Shown here piece after piece: positions 25,235 through 33,302 of a stretch of 64,000 nt of DNA (positions within the stretch are counted from its first letter, which is position 1; every line of letters begins with the position of its first letter). The stretch is from GCA-2725625 sp964574215 (GTDB lineage Bacteria; Pseudomonadota; Alphaproteobacteria; Rhodospirillales; UBA2165), in contig CAZNLR010000012.1 of the NCBI GenBank assembly GCA_964574215.1, positions 40,204-104,203 on the forward strand. Reading direction: 5' to 3'. Both the position numbers and the translations under genes were made by a program. The notes beneath the pieces were generated by a model. That model did no database searches. It saw nothing but the letters and a program-made list of their open reading frames with translations, and was not told the origin of the DNA.

Positions 25235-26425
25235 ATGATGAGTTCAGATCCTATTGTAATCGTGGGCGCAGCCAGGACCCCGATGGGCGGTATGAGCGGC
25301 GTGTTGAGCGACATGGCCGCGCCGGAGATCGGCGCCGCCGCCATCACGGAAGCCGTCAGCCGGGCCGGACTTAAGCCCGAAGACATTGATGATGTGGTAA
25401 TGGGCCTGTGTCTGCCTGCCGGACTGGGTCAGGCGCCGGCGCGCCAGGCGGCCCTTGGCGCCGGTATTCCCAAAGAAAGGGGGGCGACGACCATTAACAA
25501 AATGTGCGGTTCAGGTATGAAGGCGGCGATGTTTGCCCATGACAATATCCTGGCCGGGTCCCACGATGTCATGGTTGCCGGCGGTATGGAGAGCATGACC
25601 AACGCACCCTACCTTTTGCCCAATGCCCGGGCCGGCATGCGGCTCGGCCACGGCAAGGTTGTGGACCATATGTTCCTGGACGGTCTGGAAGATGCCTATG
25701 ACAAGGGCCGCTTGATGGGGTCCTTCGCCGAAAATACGGCGCAAAAGTACCAATTCACCCGCGAATCCCAGGACGAATTCGCCATTACGTCGCTGGAACG
25801 CGCCAATAAAGCCATTGAAGATGGCACTTTCGCTAAGGAAATCGTGCCGGTGACCGTTAAACACCGCAAAGGGGAGACGGTTGTCGATACGGATGAGCAG
25901 CCTGGGAATGCGAGGCCCGAAAAAATTCCCCAATTGAAACCTGCTTTTGCGCCGGATGGCTCGGTCACGGCGGCCAATTCAAGCTCCATATCGGACGGCG
26001 CGGCGGCCTTGGTCCTGATGAAACGGTCGGAAGCCGAAAAGCGCGGCCTGACACCCATTGCGGAGATCAAGGCCCACACCACCAACGCCCATGAACCCGA
26101 GTGGTTCACCACCGCCCCGGTCGGGGCCATCGAGAAAGTGTTGGATAAAGCCGGGTGGAGCAAAGACGACGTCGATCTGTTCGAGGTCAACGAAGCCTTC
26201 GCCGTGGTGACCATGGCGGCCATGCATGACCTCGGCCTCGCCCACGACAAAGTCAACGTTCACGGCGGTGCTTGCGCCCTCGGCCATCCCATTGGCGCTT
26301 CCGGTGCGCGAATCATCGTTACCTTGATGAACGCCTTGGAAAAATATGACCTGAGGAAAGGTGTCGCCAGCTTGTGCATCGGTGGTGGTGAAGGTACCGC
26401 AGTTGCCATCGAGCGACTGAATTAA
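25235..26425 (+). CDS. Acetyl-CoA C-acyltransferase (thiolase)
   Basis: 396 residues. Nucleophile C91 is in NKMCGSGMKAA, H351 in GGACALGHPIGASGAR and the second cysteine C381 in CIGGGEGTAVAIE, so the full catalytic set is present. The length and motifs fit the biosynthetic/degradative acetyl-CoA acetyltransferase class (AtoB/PhaA/BktB-like); chain-length specificity cannot be read. Starts with ATGATG after AAAGAGAGA. It heads a four-gene set (thiolase, SDR, DsbA-like isomerase, enoyl-CoA hydratase) with gaps of 12, 25 and 34 bases, consistent with one acyl-CoA degradation operon. Confidence 0.95.
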   Translation: MMSSDPIVIVGAARTPMGGMSGVLSDMAAPEIGAAAITEAVSRAGLKPEDIDDVVMGLCLPAGLGQAPARQAALGAGIPKERGATTINKMCGSGMKAAMFAHDNILAGSHDVMVAGGMESMTNAPYLLPNARAGMRLGHGKVVDHMFLDGLEDAYDKGRLMGSFAENTAQKYQFTRESQDEFAITSLERANKAIEDGTFAKEIVPVTVKHRKGETVVDTDEQPGNARPEKIPQLKPAFAPDGSVTAANSSSISDGAAALVLMKRSEAEKRGLTPIAEIKAHTTNAHEPEWFTTAPVGAIEKVLDKAGWSKDDVDLFEVNEAFAVVTMAAMHDLGLAHDKVNVHGGACALGHPIGASGARIIVTLMNALEKYDLRKGVASLCIGGGEGTAVAIERLN

Positions 26426-26437
26426 GCCGGTAATATC

Positions 26438-27121
26438 ATGCCGACGGTCCTAATTACGGGAGCCAATCGTGGTCTCGGCCTTCAATTTACCAGCCAGTAT
26501 GCGGCGGACGGGTGGCGCGTGATCGCCACCTGCCGTGACCCCGATTCCGCCAATGATTTAAAGGCTGTAACGGGTGACATTGAAGTTTATCCCCTCAATG
26601 TATTGGACCTTGATGCAATCGCGGCCTTAGCGACAAAATTATCCGGGATGCCGATCGATGTTCTTTTGAACAATGCCGGGGTGATCGGGCCGGGCAACCA
26701 TTCCTTTGGTGAAATGGACTACGACGGCTGGCTGGAGACTTTTCGCGTCAACACTTTGGCGCCCATGAAAATGGTGGAAAGCTTTGTTGGCAATGTGGCG
26801 GCCTCCGATCGCAAATTGATTGTATCTCTTTCGAGTAAACTGGGTAGCATGGCGGACAATGCCGAAGGGGGCCACTATATCTACCGGTCCAGCAAGGCGG
26901 CGTTGAATGCCGTTCACATGTCATGGTGCAACGATCTAAAAACTCGGGGCGTCGCGTCCGTGGTCTTCCACCCCGGCTGGGCGCGCACCAGCATGGGAGG
27001 TTCCAGCGCTCCCGTCGATCCGGAGGAAAGCGTCCGGTCAATCCGCGGGATCATTGAAACGCTTGGCATCAAGGACAGCGGCCGATTTATCAACTATGAT
27101 GGCTCTCCCATAGGTTGGTAG
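26438..27121 (+). CDS. Short-chain dehydrogenase, C-factor/sniffer-like
   Basis: 227 residues, classical SDR fold. Cofactor loop ITGANRGLGLQF, NNAGVIG, catalytic Ser/Tyr/Lys as SLSSKLGSM and Y-R-S-S-K (YRSSKAALNAV). The segments SKLGSMADN and HPGWARTSMGG resemble the C-factor (CsgA) and carbonyl-reductase branch. Substrate unknown. It begins 12 bases after the thiolase and probably belongs to the same operon, so a ketone or hydroxyacyl intermediate is a reasonable guess. Confidence 0.92.
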   Translation: MPTVLITGANRGLGLQFTSQYAADGWRVIATCRDPDSANDLKAVTGDIEVYPLNVLDLDAIAALATKLSGMPIDVLLNNAGVIGPGNHSFGEMDYDGWLETFRVNTLAPMKMVESFVGNVAASDRKLIVSLSSKLGSMADNAEGGHYIYRSSKAALNAVHMSWCNDLKTRGVASVVFHPGWARTSMGGSSAPVDPEESVRSIRGIIETLGIKDSGRFINYDGSPIGW

Positions 27122-27146
27122 CCGTAAAGAGATTAGGGAGGCGAGG

Positions 27147-27749
27147 GTGCCGGAAGCTATTGAGTACTATTTCGATTTTTCATCGCCCTACGGCTATTTG
27201 GCGTCTCACCGCATCGATGGGATAGCCGCCAAGCACGGCCGTCGGGTAACTTGGCGGCCATTTCTCCTGGGGGCCGTGTTTCAGGCCAACGGCCAAAAAC
27301 CGCTGGTGGCGCAACAGTTCAAGGCCGAATATTCCAGCCACGATTTTACGCGCTGCGCCCGACGGTTCGATATACCTTGGCAACTACCTGATCCCTTTCC
27401 CGTGGCCACCCAGGCGGCGGGACGTAGCTACTATTGGATCGAAGACCGGGACGAAGCCCAGGCGAGGGAATTCGCCAAAAAAGTTTACGGCGCTTATTTT
27501 GCCGATGGAGTCAACATCATGCCCAAGGAAACGGTCGCGGGAATTGCCGCTGAAATGGGATTGGGCCACGATTCCTGCCTTGGAGCCATTAATGACGAGA
27601 CCTACAAGCAGCGTTTGAAAGACGTGACTACAGAAGCCATGGACCGCAATGTCTGCGGGTCGCCCTTTTTCTTTGTCGATGGCGAACCGTTTTGGGGGAA
27701 CGATCGCTTGGAGATGATTGATCAATGGCTCGAAAGCGGTGGGTGGTAA
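27147..27749 (+). CDS. 2-hydroxychromene-2-carboxylate isomerase / DsbA-like GST-kappa family protein
   Basis: 200 residues; GTG start after GGGAGGCGAG. The N-terminus EYYFDFSSPYGYLASHRID carries the conserved serine (S12/S13) of the kappa-class thioredoxin-fold isomerases, and the C-terminal GSPFFFVDGEPFWGNDRLEM is the family ending. Characterised members isomerise 2-hydroxychromene-2-carboxylate in naphthalene breakdown using glutathione. Most homologues in Proteobacteria are not tied to naphthalene, and no ring-cleavage enzyme lies nearby, so only the family is certain. Confidence 0.9.
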   Translation: MPEAIEYYFDFSSPYGYLASHRIDGIAAKHGRRVTWRPFLLGAVFQANGQKPLVAQQFKAEYSSHDFTRCARRFDIPWQLPDPFPVATQAAGRSYYWIEDRDEAQAREFAKKVYGAYFADGVNIMPKETVAGIAAEMGLGHDSCLGAINDETYKQRLKDVTTEAMDRNVCGSPFFFVDGEPFWGNDRLEMIDQWLESGGW

Positions 27750-27783
27750 TACCAACTAAATATTTATATATAGGATTAATATA

Positions 27784-28575
27784 GTGTCAGAACATATTGT
27801 TTTAAAAGAAAAAAAAGATAAAGGTGTTTTGACTTTGTCTTTCAATCGCCCCGATAAGCTAAATAGTTACAACGAAGATCTGATGTCCGCTTTCAGTGAA
27901 GAATTGGCGGCGGCTGAAGACGATCCCTCGGTCAGAGTTGTGGTGGTGCGCGGCGAGGGAAAACATTTTTCTGCCGGTGCCGATATCAACTGGTTTAAGG
28001 AACTTTCCACGGCGTCAAAGGAAGATCAACTGCGGGCGGCACGGCTTGGTGCCGATACCATGCGGCGGCTCAATAAGTTGCCGATACCGACCATTGCTCT
28101 GGTCCAAAATGCCTGCTTTGGCGGCGCCACCGGATTTGTCGCCGCTTGCGATATCGTCATCGCGTCGGAAGATGCCCGTTTTGCCATTTCCGAGATTCGT
28201 ATGGGCATTACGCCGGCGCCGATTATGCCGCTGATTGTCGATGCCATCGGAATGCGCCAGGCGCGGCGGTATACTTTGACGGGTGAACGGTTTGATGCTC
28301 AAGAGGCCCATCGTATCGGCTTCGTACATCAAATTTGCCCGGTGGGTGAATTGGACAATGCCGCCGAACCGGTGATCGGGGAACTGCTGAAAGGCGCTCC
28401 CGGCGCCATCAGTGATACGAAAAGTCTGATTTTCGACGTTGCCCACCAAGACTACGATGACGCTTTAGCCGGGAAAATGGCGGAAAAAAGCGCGTCAGGA
28501 AGGACAACGACCGAAGGTGTCGAGGGATTTTCAGCTTTTTTGGAGAAACGCCCGCCCAACTGGTCACCGGATTAA
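27784..28575 (+). CDS. Enoyl-CoA hydratase/isomerase family protein, methylglutaconyl-CoA hydratase-like
   Basis: 263 residues, GTG start. Crotonase features: GKHFSAGADINWFKELS (CoA binding and oxyanion hole), ACFGGATGFVAACD, and the catalytic-type Glu in ISEIRMGITPA. The SAGADINW element resembles LiuC-type 3-methylglutaconyl-CoA hydratases of leucine or isoprenoid breakdown, but no other leucine-pathway gene lies here and the assignment is tentative. It closes the set beginning at 25235. Upstream sequence is AT-rich with no strong ribosome site. Confidence 0.9.
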   Translation: MSEHIVLKEKKDKGVLTLSFNRPDKLNSYNEDLMSAFSEELAAAEDDPSVRVVVVRGEGKHFSAGADINWFKELSTASKEDQLRAARLGADTMRRLNKLPIPTIALVQNACFGGATGFVAACDIVIASEDARFAISEIRMGITPAPIMPLIVDAIGMRQARRYTLTGERFDAQEAHRIGFVHQICPVGELDNAAEPVIGELLKGAPGAISDTKSLIFDVAHQDYDDALAGKMAEKSASGRTTTEGVEGFSAFLEKRPPNWSPD

Positions 28576-28687
28576 TCCGACTCTAAAATCGCGCCTAATA
28601 GTATAAAAATAGAATAATATTTTAATCTTTTCTTGCCTTAATCGTATATTATTGGTGAGATTAGTGATCGTATTAGGTGAAATATTT

Positions 28688-29218
28688 ATGGCCTCGGCGT
28701 ACAACCTAAGAAACCTGTCTGCTCTCGTCGTCGACGATTACGCGCCCATGCGCACGATATTGCGGGGTATCCTGAAAGAGTTCGGGATTGGCCGGGTGGT
28801 TGAGGCGATCGACGGTCAGGATGCCATTGATGAGTTGGCATATCTCCAGCCGGACGTAATTTTCACCGATTATATGATGGAACCCATCAACGGGCTCCAA
28901 CTAATCGATGCCATTCGGCATGGTGATACGCCGGTGGACCGTTTCGTCCCGATTGTCATGGTTTCCGCCTACACGGAAGTCAAAGAAATACTGGCCGCAC
29001 GGGATAGCGGCGTATCGGAATATCTCGCCAAACCCATATCCGGGAAGCTGGTTTACTACCGTCTGAGATCGATTATCGAAAACCCGAGGCCATTTGTGGA
29101 GGCCGACCGCTTTTTCGGACCCGACCGCCGCCGTAATCAATTAGAAGTCGAAGACAGTGACCGCCGGCAATCGGAATACGAATACAGAGCGCCCACGCGA
29201 AAATCAGCCCGAGATTAG
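28688..29218 (+). CDS. Receiver-domain response regulator with FFGPDRRR C-terminal tail
   Basis: 176 residues from the ATG at 28688; a start at 28652 would add 12. The receiver has D16/D17, phosphoacceptor D61 in FTDYMMEPINGL, a serine in the switch position and K115. After residue 130 comes a short tail FVEADRFFGPDRRRN (F142-R149) and a polar, disordered-looking end. There is no DNA-binding domain. The same tail motif occurs in the regulator at 29982, so both probably use it to contact a common partner. AT-rich upstream sequence suggests its own promoter. The gene lies first in a local cluster with a DUF1489 gene, the second receiver and an Hpt protein. Confidence 0.9.
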   Translation: MASAYNLRNLSALVVDDYAPMRTILRGILKEFGIGRVVEAIDGQDAIDELAYLQPDVIFTDYMMEPINGLQLIDAIRHGDTPVDRFVPIVMVSAYTEVKEILAARDSGVSEYLAKPISGKLVYYRLRSIIENPRPFVEADRFFGPDRRRNQLEVEDSDRRQSEYEYRAPTRKSARD

Positions 29219-29325
29219 CCTGATTTTCTTCTAATCATTCGACTCGCTTCTGCTTAAGTGATATCTCAATCCCGTTGCCGATATAGGTTCTAAACCCTGT
29301 TTCAACAGTGGGATATTTTTTAATA

Positions 29326-29760
29326 ATGACGGTTCATTTGCTGCGTATGGCGGTCCGTATCGAAAGCATTGCGCACCTCAAGGAAATTCAGACGGAACGG
29401 GTTCAAGCCGAAAATAATGGAGGCGACGGCCCGCTGTTTACCTATACCCGCAATATTCCCCGTCGGTCAGGGGAATTGGTCGACGGCGGCTCTATCTATT
29501 GGGTGGTTAAGCGATTAATACGGGTGCGCCAGCCGATCCTCGGCCTACATCAGAAAACCAATGCCGAGGGCAGGGACTATTGCGCCATTGAACTGGATAC
29601 CCAGCACATTCAGGTGGAGCCTCAGCGTCAACGGGCCTTTCAGGGCTGGCGCTATCTTCGGGTTGAGGATGCGCCGCCGGACCTGGATAAATCTCAGGCG
29701 GAAAGCGCCGATTTACCGCCGGAAATGGCTGCAGAATTGAAGGATTTGGGGCTCCTTTGA
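29326..29760 (+). CDS. DUF1489 family protein
   Basis: 144 residues from the ATG at 29326 (a second possible start lies at 29308). The family pattern is clear: MTVHLLRMAVRIESIAHLKE at the start, PRRSGELVDGGSIYWVVKRLIRVRQPILGL in the middle and RQRAFQGWRYLRVEDAPPDL near the end. DUF1489 proteins are conserved across Alphaproteobacteria, cytoplasmic, and of unknown function. It lies between the two receiver genes but with about 107 and 221 bases of non-coding sequence on either side, so it need not be part of the signalling module. Confidence 0.9.
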   Translation: MTVHLLRMAVRIESIAHLKEIQTERVQAENNGGDGPLFTYTRNIPRRSGELVDGGSIYWVVKRLIRVRQPILGLHQKTNAEGRDYCAIELDTQHIQVEPQRQRAFQGWRYLRVEDAPPDLDKSQAESADLPPEMAAELKDLGLL

Positions 29761-29981
29761 AGAGCGGAGCCTTGCCCAATAATATTCCGGCCGGCATTTA
29801 AAGTAATATTTTTAAATATTTATGGTCAAAATGTGCCGGTTCGTACCTATATTTATGGGACGATTTCTCTGAGTACAGAAATAAGTCGTCATGAAAGTTT
29901 GCGCTGTATCCATGGCGGCATTGAAGTCGTTTGATATATAATTAGCGCTATGACATAGTTCCGGTCATTGCGGAGTCGGAA

Positions 29982-30533
29982 TTGGCCAAAGACAATTATA
30001 ATTTAGAACGTTTGAATTTCTTGATTGTCGACGACAACAAGCATATGCGCGCGTTGGTCAAAACGATTCTTCACGCCCTCGGCAGTAAGAATTGCCACGA
30101 GGCGGGAGACGGCGCCGATGCGTTTAAGGAATTGCGTCATTTTCCGGCCGATATCATCATATGTGACTGGAATATGTCGCCGTTGGACGGCTTGGATTTC
30201 GTAAAATTAGTGCGCACCGGCGGCGATAGCCCCAATCCATTCGTCCCGATTATCATGCTGACCGGCCACACCGAAATGGCGAAAGTCCTGGAAGCCCGGG
30301 ATTCGGGTGTGCATGAATTTCTTGCCAAACCGATTTCGGCAAGATCACTCTATTCCAGGATAAGAACGATCATTGAAAGACCGCGGGAATTTATCAAAGC
30401 GAAATACTATTTCGGTCCTGACCGACGGCGCAGTGAAAGCAAATGGTCGGGTGCGGAAAGAAGAAAAGAAAATTTGGAAGAATCTGACGCCGAATTGTCG
30501 CAGGACGAGGTCGAAGCGCTGCTGGGTGGATAG
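29982..30533 (+). CDS. Receiver-domain regulator with YFGPDRRR tail and FliM-like C-terminal peptide
   Basis: 183 residues, TTG start preceded by GCGGAGTCGGAA. The receiver has D17/D18, D62 in CDWNMSPLDGL, Thr in the switch position (LTGHTE) and K116. A tail follows with YYFGPDRRR (142-150) and a second basic motif GAERRKEN. The protein ends LSQDEVEALLGG (172-183), very like the N-terminal CheY-binding peptide of the flagellar switch protein FliM (consensus LSQxEIDALL). It could therefore fold back on a phosphorylated receiver, or be bound by another CheY-like protein; this is inference. Its receiver is closest to that at 28688. An Hpt gene follows. Confidence 0.9.
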   Translation: MAKDNYNLERLNFLIVDDNKHMRALVKTILHALGSKNCHEAGDGADAFKELRHFPADIIICDWNMSPLDGLDFVKLVRTGGDSPNPFVPIIMLTGHTEMAKVLEARDSGVHEFLAKPISARSLYSRIRTIIERPREFIKAKYYFGPDRRRSESKWSGAERRKENLEESDAELSQDEVEALLGG

Positions 30534-30625
30534 ATTCCCTATATTTAGGTTACTTGCATTTTTCTAGGCGACGCCCGATAAATTGGCGTGAACCTTGGAC
30601 AAAGGAAATTAAAAAGAGACATCAC

Positions 30626-31120
30626 ATGAGCAATGATGATCAAGCAAAAATGATTAAGCCCCCGACGACGTTGAATGCAAAAGTCACTGTCGGCGGGCCC
30701 GGTGCCGTCGATGCGGCGGCATTGGAGCGCGCCGAACAAGTCATTGAAAATATGGCGGTCGATTATTTGAATTGGGCTCGAGAGGATTTGTCAAAACTGC
30801 AATCCGCTTTTTCCAAGTTGAAATCCAACGACGGTGATACGACGGAAAACCTGGAAGCCGTTTTTCAGTTGGCGCATGACATCAAAGGTCAAGGCGGTAG
30901 TTTCGAATACGACTTGATGACCATTATCGGCAATCAATTGTGCCGTTATATCGAGAAACTGGAAGGGTCGGCCGGGGAAGCAGACGTGGAAGTCATCGAA
31001 CTTCATGTCAATGCGTTGCAGGCAGTTATCAGCCAGGAACTAAAAGGTAATGGCGGTCCCGTGGGCGATCAATTGTTGTCCGGTTTGGAAATGGTTTTCG
31101 AGAAACGCGCTAAGGACTGA
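30626..31120 (+). CDS. Stand-alone histidine phosphotransfer (Hpt) protein
   Basis: 164 residues from the ATG at 30626. The Hpt core is a helical bundle with the phosphohistidine H84 in QLAHDIKGQGGSF, matching HxxKG of Hpt domains, and a following helix TIIGNQLCRYIEKLEG. The first 30 residues are polar and probably flexible. It would pass phosphate between a hybrid kinase and a receiver such as those encoded at 28688 and 29982; it begins 93 bases after the second. No hybrid kinase is adjacent; the one at 49850 in this window carries a receiver and is a possible but unproven source. Confidence 0.88.
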   Translation: MSNDDQAKMIKPPTTLNAKVTVGGPGAVDAAALERAEQVIENMAVDYLNWAREDLSKLQSAFSKLKSNDGDTTENLEAVFQLAHDIKGQGGSFEYDLMTIIGNQLCRYIEKLEGSAGEADVEVIELHVNALQAVISQELKGNGGPVGDQLLSGLEMVFEKRAKD

Positions 31121-31156
31121 TAGATGTATGCGTTTGATTGGTAGGGGGAGAACCAA

Positions 31157-31369
31157 GTGCCAGAATTCGAAGTCGCAATTTACAATGATGAAGTTAGAGA
31201 AAGAGTCCGGGCGGGAAAACGGCATCGGGATCTATCCGATGATTGGGCGGAAGTTCATTATATTGAGGTCGAGGCCAGGGACGAAAATGACGCCAGTCGG
31301 CAAGTGTTAAGAAAGTATCCGGCAAATCAAGGATACGTCGTTGAAAGCGTCACAAAAGTGCAATTTTAG
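31157..31369 (+). CDS. Very small conserved protein, copy 1 of a local pair
   Basis: 70 residues, GTG start after a good ribosome site (AGGGGGAGAA). No named family known to me. The sequence FEVAIYNDEVRERVRAGKRH...DDWAEVHYIEVEARDENDASRQVLRKYP..QGYVVESV is clearly paralogous to the protein at 31875, with the same length and pattern. It is soluble, mixed acidic/basic, strand-helix-strand, possibly a small alpha/beta binding domain. It lies 36 bases after the Hpt gene and may be part of the same transcript. Confidence 0.75.
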   Translation: MPEFEVAIYNDEVRERVRAGKRHRDLSDDWAEVHYIEVEARDENDASRQVLRKYPANQGYVVESVTKVQF

Positions 31370-31456
31370 TCAGTTCGAGGGATCGGCAAGTCCTTAGCCA
31401 ATACAATAGATAAATCGGAAGCAGCGGAACTGACGGAATTTTCCGCCGAAAGACGA

Positions 31457-31747
31457 GTGCGTAAAAAACTCGTTCAATCAAATCTAATCGTTTCCGAATT
31501 CGTCTGTTGCGAGCCAAGACAATCCACCGTTATCCACCAACATCCAAAACAGGACGAAGTTTTCTATATCATCGAAGGAACCGGGGCCATAGCCTTCGAG
31601 GATCACGAAATTGAAGTCGTCCAGGGCAGTCATATTTTCGTTCCGGCCGGCACACCCCACGGCATCCGCACCGATGACGACAGCCGTCTCGTCGTCATGT
31701 TCATCAAAGGCCCTGGTACAACGGGAAAGTCAGCCCAAGCATCGTAA
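31457..31747 (+). CDS. Small cupin-domain protein, start uncertain
   Basis: 96 residues from the first usable GTG. The cupin core is plain: HQHPKQDEVFYIIEGTGAIAF (motif 1 with two His and Glu), then GSHIFVPAGTPHGIRTDDDSRLVVMFIKGP (motif 2 with the last His). Metal-binding ligands are intact, so it could be an isomerase, dioxygenase or sugar-phosphate-binding protein; none can be chosen. The frame stays open back to the stop at 31369 with no ATG, GTG or TTG, although homologues usually start some 20-30 residues earlier; the real start could be a rarer codon. It lies between the two small paralogues. Confidence 0.72.
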   Translation: MRKKLVQSNLIVSEFVCCEPRQSTVIHQHPKQDEVFYIIEGTGAIAFEDHEIEVVQGSHIFVPAGTPHGIRTDDDSRLVVMFIKGPGTTGKSAQAS

Positions 31748-31874
31748 AAGGGGGCAATACCGACTCAACCCTTTGTTAAGCATTTCCGCCTTAGAATCTT
31801 CCCAAATTGGCCGTAATTCAATTTTATGAGTTCATTGGCTGATTTGTGAAATCGAAGATATAAGGGTCAGGAAC

Positions 31875-32111
31875 ATGTTGCAGCATTCGAGTTCAGGCCG
31901 GAAGGCTTTTGAAGTTACCCTCTATAACCGTGACGTGCGCAGCGCCGTAAAGGACAATAAAAGTCACCTTATCTACGGCGATCATTGGGCTGACAATCAG
32001 ATTCAGGATGTTGAAGCCGCCAATGAAACCGAAGCGCTCAGCACCATTCTGAAACGCTATCCGCCGGAAGAGGGGTTTGTCGTAGAATGTATGATTCTAT
32101 GTGAACATTAA
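31875..32111 (+). CDS. Very small conserved protein, copy 2 of the local pair
   Basis: 78 residues from the ATG at 31875. After an 11-residue N-terminal extension the sequence FEVTLYNRDVRSAVKDNKSH...DHWADNQIQDVEAANETEALSTILKRYPPEEGFVVEC lines up with the protein at 31157, conserving FEV.LYN..VR..V, the DxWAD, VEA.NE..A, the KRYP.xxGFVVE ending and near-identical length. Both copies end at the same relative position, which supports their stops. Ribosome site AGGGTCAGGAA. Function unknown. Confidence 0.75.
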   Translation: MLQHSSSGRKAFEVTLYNRDVRSAVKDNKSHLIYGDHWADNQIQDVEAANETEALSTILKRYPPEEGFVVECMILCEH

Positions 32112-32138
32112 GTTCGCGAACCTTGAATTGTCAGGTTC
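32112..32138. terminator. Hairpin between convergent genes
   Basis: The palindrome GTTCGCGAAC (32112-32121) overlaps a second possible stem, GAACCT (32118-32123) with AGGTTC (32133-32138) and a 9-base loop, in the 19-base gap between two convergent genes. It could terminate both directions, but there is no T-run. Confidence 0.3.
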
Positions 32139-33270
32139 CGCCTTCAAAAAATTTGAAGGCGTCCGTGCCGTCGATCACGACGCCATCGAAGCCTTGGGCT
32201 AGAATTCCGTATATATAGGAATTGGGGTTGCCGGTCATCAGGTCCCGCCAGGCTTGGTGCCAATATTTCACGTAATATCTGTCAGGATTTCCCAACGCCG
32301 GTGACGAGACAAAAGCCGGAGTGCCTTCCTTCCAATTGTCTTTCCAATAATAGCGAAAACTATCAGCCTGGCCGATATTCATATAGGCCAGAACCAGACG
32401 CCGGGCTCCGAGTTTTTTGAATTTCATGCCGCGTATGCTGTCTTTATTGAAAGGCTGGCGGCCGCGGTGAAAAACATCGACGATGACGGCATCAAAATTG
32501 GTATTGCTGAGTGCCCGGACGAAATTCTCCTGCCGGTCGTATCTTGAGGAATCGGTCATATAGAGAAAATTCTTCACCGTTTTGACACCGATTATATTGC
32601 CAGGGTTTTCATCAACCGGCCGTTTGGGAAAATTCGGTATCGTATCGAAGAGATATCCGGGCCCAAAAGCCGGGAAAGGCACGTAGCCTTTGGTGCGGTT
32701 AACCTTGATCGATTCCTCTGCCGCTTTAACGTTTTCGGCGTAATCGGTCACCCAGATTTTCAACCCCCGGCTTTTGCCGAGATCGGTCAAACGAACCATT
32801 GGTTCCCGTATTTTGCGATCCGTCACCGTTTCCGTTTTACCGGGCAGGGGCGGGCGGTAATTAAGACCGCGGACCACGATGCCATCCAGGGAGCGGATAA
32901 ACGTGTTGGACGGCGACCGGCGGGTGCTGTCGACAGCGTCGATTTTCTCCAGGAGATCCAATCCACCTTGGATAATGATAACGAAATCACGTTTAAATTT
33001 GCGGGAATAGCTGCTGATATCGCGGATTAACTTCCTCATTTCCTGACGGGGTTCCTTGATATCTTCACCACCGCCACCGCCGCCATCATCGCCACCAGCG
33101 CCGTCGGTACCCAAATCCACATCCTGACCCTGCTGCCGCACGGTGCCTTGTTGCTGTGCATATGCCGATGGAACATATGCAAGCGAGAGTACCAGCGCCA
33201 TCGCGAGGAACAGATTGAGCGATTTCAAATTCGTATCCGCATTTAGATTTTTCATATACCGCGTTGTCAT
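32131..33270 (-). CDS. Exported GH114 / TM1410-like (endo-alpha-1,4-polygalactosaminidase-like) protein
   Basis: 379 residues. A signal peptide ends near residue 38 (VPSAYAQ). A low-complexity Gly/Asp-rich linker (about residues 50-70) precedes a TIM-barrel-like domain with NTNFDAVIVDVFHRGRQ, RRLVLAYMNIGQADSFRYYW and QGFDGVVIDGTDAF, the pattern of the TM1410/GH114 family. GH114 enzymes cleave alpha-1,4-linked polygalactosamine; many members are only predicted. The presence of two surface-polysaccharide loci in this window makes a glycan-processing role plausible. The gene starts 32 bases after the stop of the FAD oxidoreductase and shares its direction. Confidence 0.82.
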   Translation of the reverse strand: MTTRYMKNLNADTNLKSLNLFLAMALVLSLAYVPSAYAQQQGTVRQQGQDVDLGTDGAGGDDGGGGGGEDIKEPRQEMRKLIRDISSYSRKFKRDFVIIIQGGLDLLEKIDAVDSTRRSPSNTFIRSLDGIVVRGLNYRPPLPGKTETVTDRKIREPMVRLTDLGKSRGLKIWVTDYAENVKAAEESIKVNRTKGYVPFPAFGPGYLFDTIPNFPKRPVDENPGNIIGVKTVKNFLYMTDSSRYDRQENFVRALSNTNFDAVIVDVFHRGRQPFNKDSIRGMKFKKLGARRLVLAYMNIGQADSFRYYWKDNWKEGTPAFVSSPALGNPDRYYVKYWHQAWRDLMTGNPNSYIYGILAQGFDGVVIDGTDAFKFFEGGT

Positions 33271-33302
33271 AGATCAGATTCTAACACGTCCCGCATCTAC
33301 GT

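Noticed and set aside
31367..31459. Read-through of the TAG at 31367 fusing the small protein with the cupin
   Set aside because: The paralogue at 31875 stops at the same relative position, so the stop is genuine.
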